Assembly (NCBI GenBank): GCA_964469055.1
Contig: CAYXXN010000114.1
Coordinates: 1 to 9,484, forward strand
Reading direction: 5' to 3'
Length of the DNA: 9,484 nt
Source: CAYXXN01 sp964469055
Lineage (GTDB): Bacteria; Acidobacteriota; Thermoanaerobaculia; Multivoradales; JAHEKO01
This document shows positions 7,349-9,484 of this stretch, one piece after another. The notes beneath the pieces are model-generated. The model did no database searches, was not told where the DNA came from, and was given only the letters and a program-made list of their open reading frames with translations. Position 1 is the stretch's first letter, and each line of letters starts with the position of its first letter. A program made the position numbers and the translations under genes.

Positions 7349-7368
7349 GAGGTGAGCGACGACACCTC
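7349..7368. promoter_or_regulatory. Inverted repeat, possible operator
   Basis: GAGGTG (7349-7354) and CACCTC (7363-7368) are perfect complements with an 8-base spacer, about 60 bases before the E1 start codon. The size and spacing suit a dimeric regulator. Six-base arms in a GC-rich intergenic region can occur by chance, and no regulator gene is adjacent. Confidence 0.25.
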
Positions 7369-7413
7369 GGATTGGGGGGTCTCGTGCCGCGCCTGGACCG
7401 GCGGGGAACGGGC

Positions 7414-7419
7414 TAGACT
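7414..7419 (+). promoter_or_regulatory. -10-like element close to the E1 start codon
   Basis: TAGACT fits the TANNNT pattern and ends 8 bases before ATG 7428. A transcript starting 6-8 bases downstream would begin almost at the start codon, giving a leaderless or nearly leaderless mRNA. The bases directly before the ATG (CTCAGCCGCC) lack a Shine-Dalgarno sequence, which agrees with this. A CTGGAC at 7393-7398 could be a poor -35 with a short 15-base spacer. Confidence 0.35.
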
Positions 7420-7427
7420 CAGCCGCC

Positions 7428-9484
7428 ATGCCGGGAGCCGAGCGCCTGCTGCGCTACGCCTTCATGAAGCTGGCGCGGGACTTCGACGCCCGGTTCGAGT
7501 CGCTGCTTTTGACCGGCCGCGTCTCGAAGTGGTACAGCGAGGTGGGCAACGAGGCGACCACCGTGCCGGCGGGCCTAGCCCTCGAGGCGGGAGACGTGCT
7601 GTCGACGCTCCACCGCGACCTGGGCGCGATCCTCGCCGTCTACCTCGACCCGGCTCGCGCCTTCCCGGGCTTGGGGCTGGGCGAGCCCGACGGCCGGCGG
7701 CCGGAGCCCGACCAGATCCTCGGCACGCTCGCCTGCCAGCTCCTGGGCAAGGGCCAGGGCTTCTCCCAGGGCGTCGAGCGCTCCTTCCACTACGGCCACC
7801 TCGACCCGGCCGCCGGCATCCTGCATGTGGGGATGATCAGCCACCTGGGGTCGATGGTCCCGGTCGCCGCCGGCTGCGCCTTCGCGCTCGCGCGCGAGGG
7901 CGCTGGCCGAGTGGCGATCAACTTCATCGGCGAGGGCGGCACCTCGACGGGGGACTTCCACGAGGGCCTCAACATGGCCGCGGTGTGGAAGCTGCCGCTG
8001 GTGCTGGTGATCGAGAACAACCGCTACGCCTTCTCGACCCCGACCCACCTGCAATACGCCGCCCGCCGCCTCTCCGACCGGGGAGTGGGCTACGGCATCG
8101 CCGCCGAGACGGTGGACGGCAACGACGCGGACGCCATGGCGGCGGCCTACGGCCGCGCCGTGGCGCGGGCCCGGGCCGGCGAGGGACCGACCCTGCTCGA
8201 AGCGATGCTCGGCCGCCTGCGCGGCCACAGCGAGGGGGACGACTCGCTCAAGGTGGTGCCGCAGGACGAGCTCGCCCTCTACCGCGCCGCCGATCCCGTG
8301 CCGAGCTACGCGCGGCGGCTGGAGGAGGAGGAAGCCCTCGACCCGGCGACTCGCGAGCGGCTGGAGCGCCGCATCGGGGAGCTGGTCGAGACCGCCATCG
8401 GCGGCGCCCTGGACGGCGAGCCGCCGCAGCCCGAGACGGCGCGGCGCAGCGTCTTCGCTCCGCTCGCCGGCGCGGAGTCGGCACCGCCGCCCGCCAGCGC
8501 CGCGGCGGCCGGCCCGACGGGCGGCGATCCCCTGTTCTACGTCGAGGCCCTCCACCGCGCCCTCTGGGAGGAGCTGGAGGCCGACCCGCGCCTCGTCCTC
8601 ATGGGCCAGGACATCGGCGTCTTCGAAGGGGCTTTCCGCATCACCCGCGGCATGTTCGACCGCTGGCCCGACCGCGTCCTCGACACCCCGATCGCCGAGA
8701 GCGGCACGCTCGGCATCGCCATCGGGGCGGCGCTGCTCGGCACCCCGACGGTGGTCGAGATGCAGTTCGCCGATTTCGTCAGCTGCGGCTTCAACCAGAT
8801 CGTCAACGTCGCGGCCAAGCTCTACTACCGGTGGCAGGTGCCGTGCCCGATCGTCGTGCGGCTGCCGGCCGGCGGGGGTGTGGGGGCGGGGCCCTTCCAC
8901 TCGCAGAACCCGGAAGGCTGGTTCGCCCACGTCGCGGGCTTGAAGGTCGTCTGCCCGGCGACCGCGCTCGACGCCGGGGCGCTGCTCAAGGCCGCGATCC
9001 GCGACCCCAACCCGGTCATCTTCTGCGAGCACAAGTTCCTCTATCGGCGCATCAAGGAGTCGCTGCCGAGTCCCTTGCCCCTGGGCCGGCTGGGCGAAGC
9101 ACGAGTGATGCGGCCGGGGCGCGACTTGACGCTGGTGGGTTATGGCGCGACGACCTGGACCTGTCTCGAGGCGGCGGAGGTGCTGGCGGCCGAGGGTGCC
9201 GAGGCCGAGGTGGTGGACCTGCGGACGCTGGTGCCGCTCGACGAGGAGACGGTGCTCGCCTCGGTGAAGAAGACCGGTCGGGCGCTGGTCGCGCACGAGG
9301 CGCAGTTGACCGGCGGCTTCGGCGGCGAGGTGGCGGCGCGCATCGCGGACCAGGCCTTCGCCTGGCTCGATGCGCCGGTGAAGCGCGTCGCCTACCCGGA
9401 TCGCCCCGTGCCCTACGCGCGCGTGCTCGAGCAGGAGCTGCTGCCCGGGAAGGACAAGATCGTGGCGGCGGCCCGGGAGCTGCT
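7428..9484 (+). CDS. 2-oxoacid dehydrogenase E1, alpha and beta subunits fused (3' end cut)
   Basis: This is the thiamine-diphosphate-dependent E1 that decarboxylates a 2-oxoacid and passes the acyl group to lipoylated E2. It is open for 685 codons from ATG 7428 to the window end with no stop. The alpha half carries the ThDP/Mg signature GEGGTSTGDFHEGLN...ENN (168-198) and the phosphorylation-loop-like RGHSEGDDS (265-273). GEG instead of GDG is also seen in branched-chain E1 alpha. A Pro/Ala-rich linker (about 328-367) leads to the beta half from about 368: MGQDIGVFEGAF, TPIAESGTLGIAIG, VVEMQFADF, GPFHSQNPEGWFAH (His491 in the active-site region), EHKFLYRR, then the transketolase C-terminal domain (DLRTLVPLDEET, LVAHEAQLTGGFGGE). 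The homology ends close to the window edge, so few residues are missing. Substrate (pyruvate or branched-chain) cannot be fixed; E2 and E3 are not in view. The start is supported by the alpha N-terminus and codon use, not by a ribosome binding site. Confidence 0.95.
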   Translation, partial: MPGAERLLRYAFMKLARDFDARFESLLLTGRVSKWYSEVGNEATTVPAGLALEAGDVLSTLHRDLGAILAVYLDPARAFPGLGLGEPDGRRPEPDQILGTLACQLLGKGQGFSQGVERSFHYGHLDPAAGILHVGMISHLGSMVPVAAGCAFALAREGAGRVAINFIGEGGTSTGDFHEGLNMAAVWKLPLVLVIENNRYAFSTPTHLQYAARRLSDRGVGYGIAAETVDGNDADAMAAAYGRAVARARAGEGPTLLEAMLGRLRGHSEGDDSLKVVPQDELALYRAADPVPSYARRLEEEEALDPATRERLERRIGELVETAIGGALDGEPPQPETARRSVFAPLAGAESAPPPASAAAAGPTGGDPLFYVEALHRALWEELEADPRLVLMGQDIGVFEGAFRITRGMFDRWPDRVLDTPIAESGTLGIAIGAALLGTPTVVEMQFADFVSCGFNQIVNVAAKLYYRWQVPCPIVVRLPAGGGVGAGPFHSQNPEGWFAHVAGLKVVCPATALDAGALLKAAIRDPNPVIFCEHKFLYRRIKESLPSPLPLGRLGEARVMRPGRDLTLVGYGATTWTCLEAAEVLAAEGAEAEVVDLRTLVPLDEETVLASVKKTGRALVAHEAQLTGGFGGEVAARIADQAFAWLDAPVKRVAYPDRPVPYARVLEQELLPGKDKIVAAAREL

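Larger units (their letters stand above)
7137..7427. other. Divergent intergenic region between nrdJ and the E1 gene
   Basis: This gap must hold both divergent promoters. It contains no convincing ORF of its own. What stands out is the only AT-rich patch (7321-7332), scored separately as a NrdR-like box; an inverted repeat at 7349-7368; and a -10-like element at 7414-7419. For nrdJ, a weak promoter can be drawn on the minus strand as TTGATC (7273-7278), a 17-base spacer and CACACT (7250-7255), giving a leader of roughly 125 bases. I found no cobalamin riboswitch B12-box in it. Confidence 0.4.

Noticed and set aside
4372..7416. 1014-codon open frame on the + strand, antisense to nrdJ
   Set aside because: Its translation is low-complexity (His/Val/Gly/Asp/Arg-rich) and mirrors nrdJ codon structure. 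Long antisense frames are expected in GC-rich DNA, and nrdJ is unmistakable on the other strand.
7575..9296. 573-codon open frame on the - strand, antisense to the E1 fusion
   Set aside because: It has Arg/Glu/Gly-rich shadow composition and no domain pattern, while the plus-strand frame is clear E1 alpha/beta homology through the whole region.

Overview
This is a GC-rich window (about two-thirds G+C by eye) from a bacterial chromosome. No mobile element, tRNA, rRNA or CRISPR is visible. The mix is a sigma-54 activator, a coenzyme-B12-dependent ribonucleotide reductase, ThiC under a TPP riboswitch and a fused alpha/beta 2-oxoacid dehydrogenase E1. It would suit a GC-rich Acidobacteriota or Myxococcota-type genome, but the sequence does not settle the lineage.

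Left part (1-2510, + strand): the C-terminal part of a sigma-54 enhancer-binding protein (EBP) is followed by two genes for exported proteins of unknown role. The first is a 348-aa protein with DUF2846-like and DUF4410-like regions. The second is a 174-aa protein resembling a PPC-type beta-sandwich. Each gene has its own -24/-12 sigma-54 promoter (GG/GC at 651/663 and 1911/1923). The promoters, 5' leaders (a hairpin with a TCCACT loop), ribosome binding sites and first codons of the two genes align over about 85 bases. A dyad of GTGTAGC half-sites lies upstream of the second promoter at enhancer distance. Together these look like a compact sigma-54 regulon encoded beside its own activator. This is the most interesting part of the window.

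Middle part (2511-7119, - strand): a strong GC hairpin separates the second exported gene from convergent thiC. ThiC makes the pyrimidine half of thiamine. Its leader holds a full TPP aptamer and an expression platform that can be read base by base: a hairpin that hides the Shine-Dalgarno sequence, and a mutually exclusive anti-sequestor helix. Upstream of thiC, a cluster of GC hairpins marks the end of nrdJ, a 928-aa class II ribonucleotide reductase starting at GTG.

Right part (7120-9484): a 308-base divergent intergenic region carries a partial NrdR-box match, an inverted repeat and a TANNNT-type -10 element very close to the next start codon. A 2-oxoacid dehydrogenase E1 with alpha and beta subunits in one polypeptide then runs off the window end after 685 codons without a stop. 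E1 uses thiamine diphosphate, the product of the pathway that thiC feeds.
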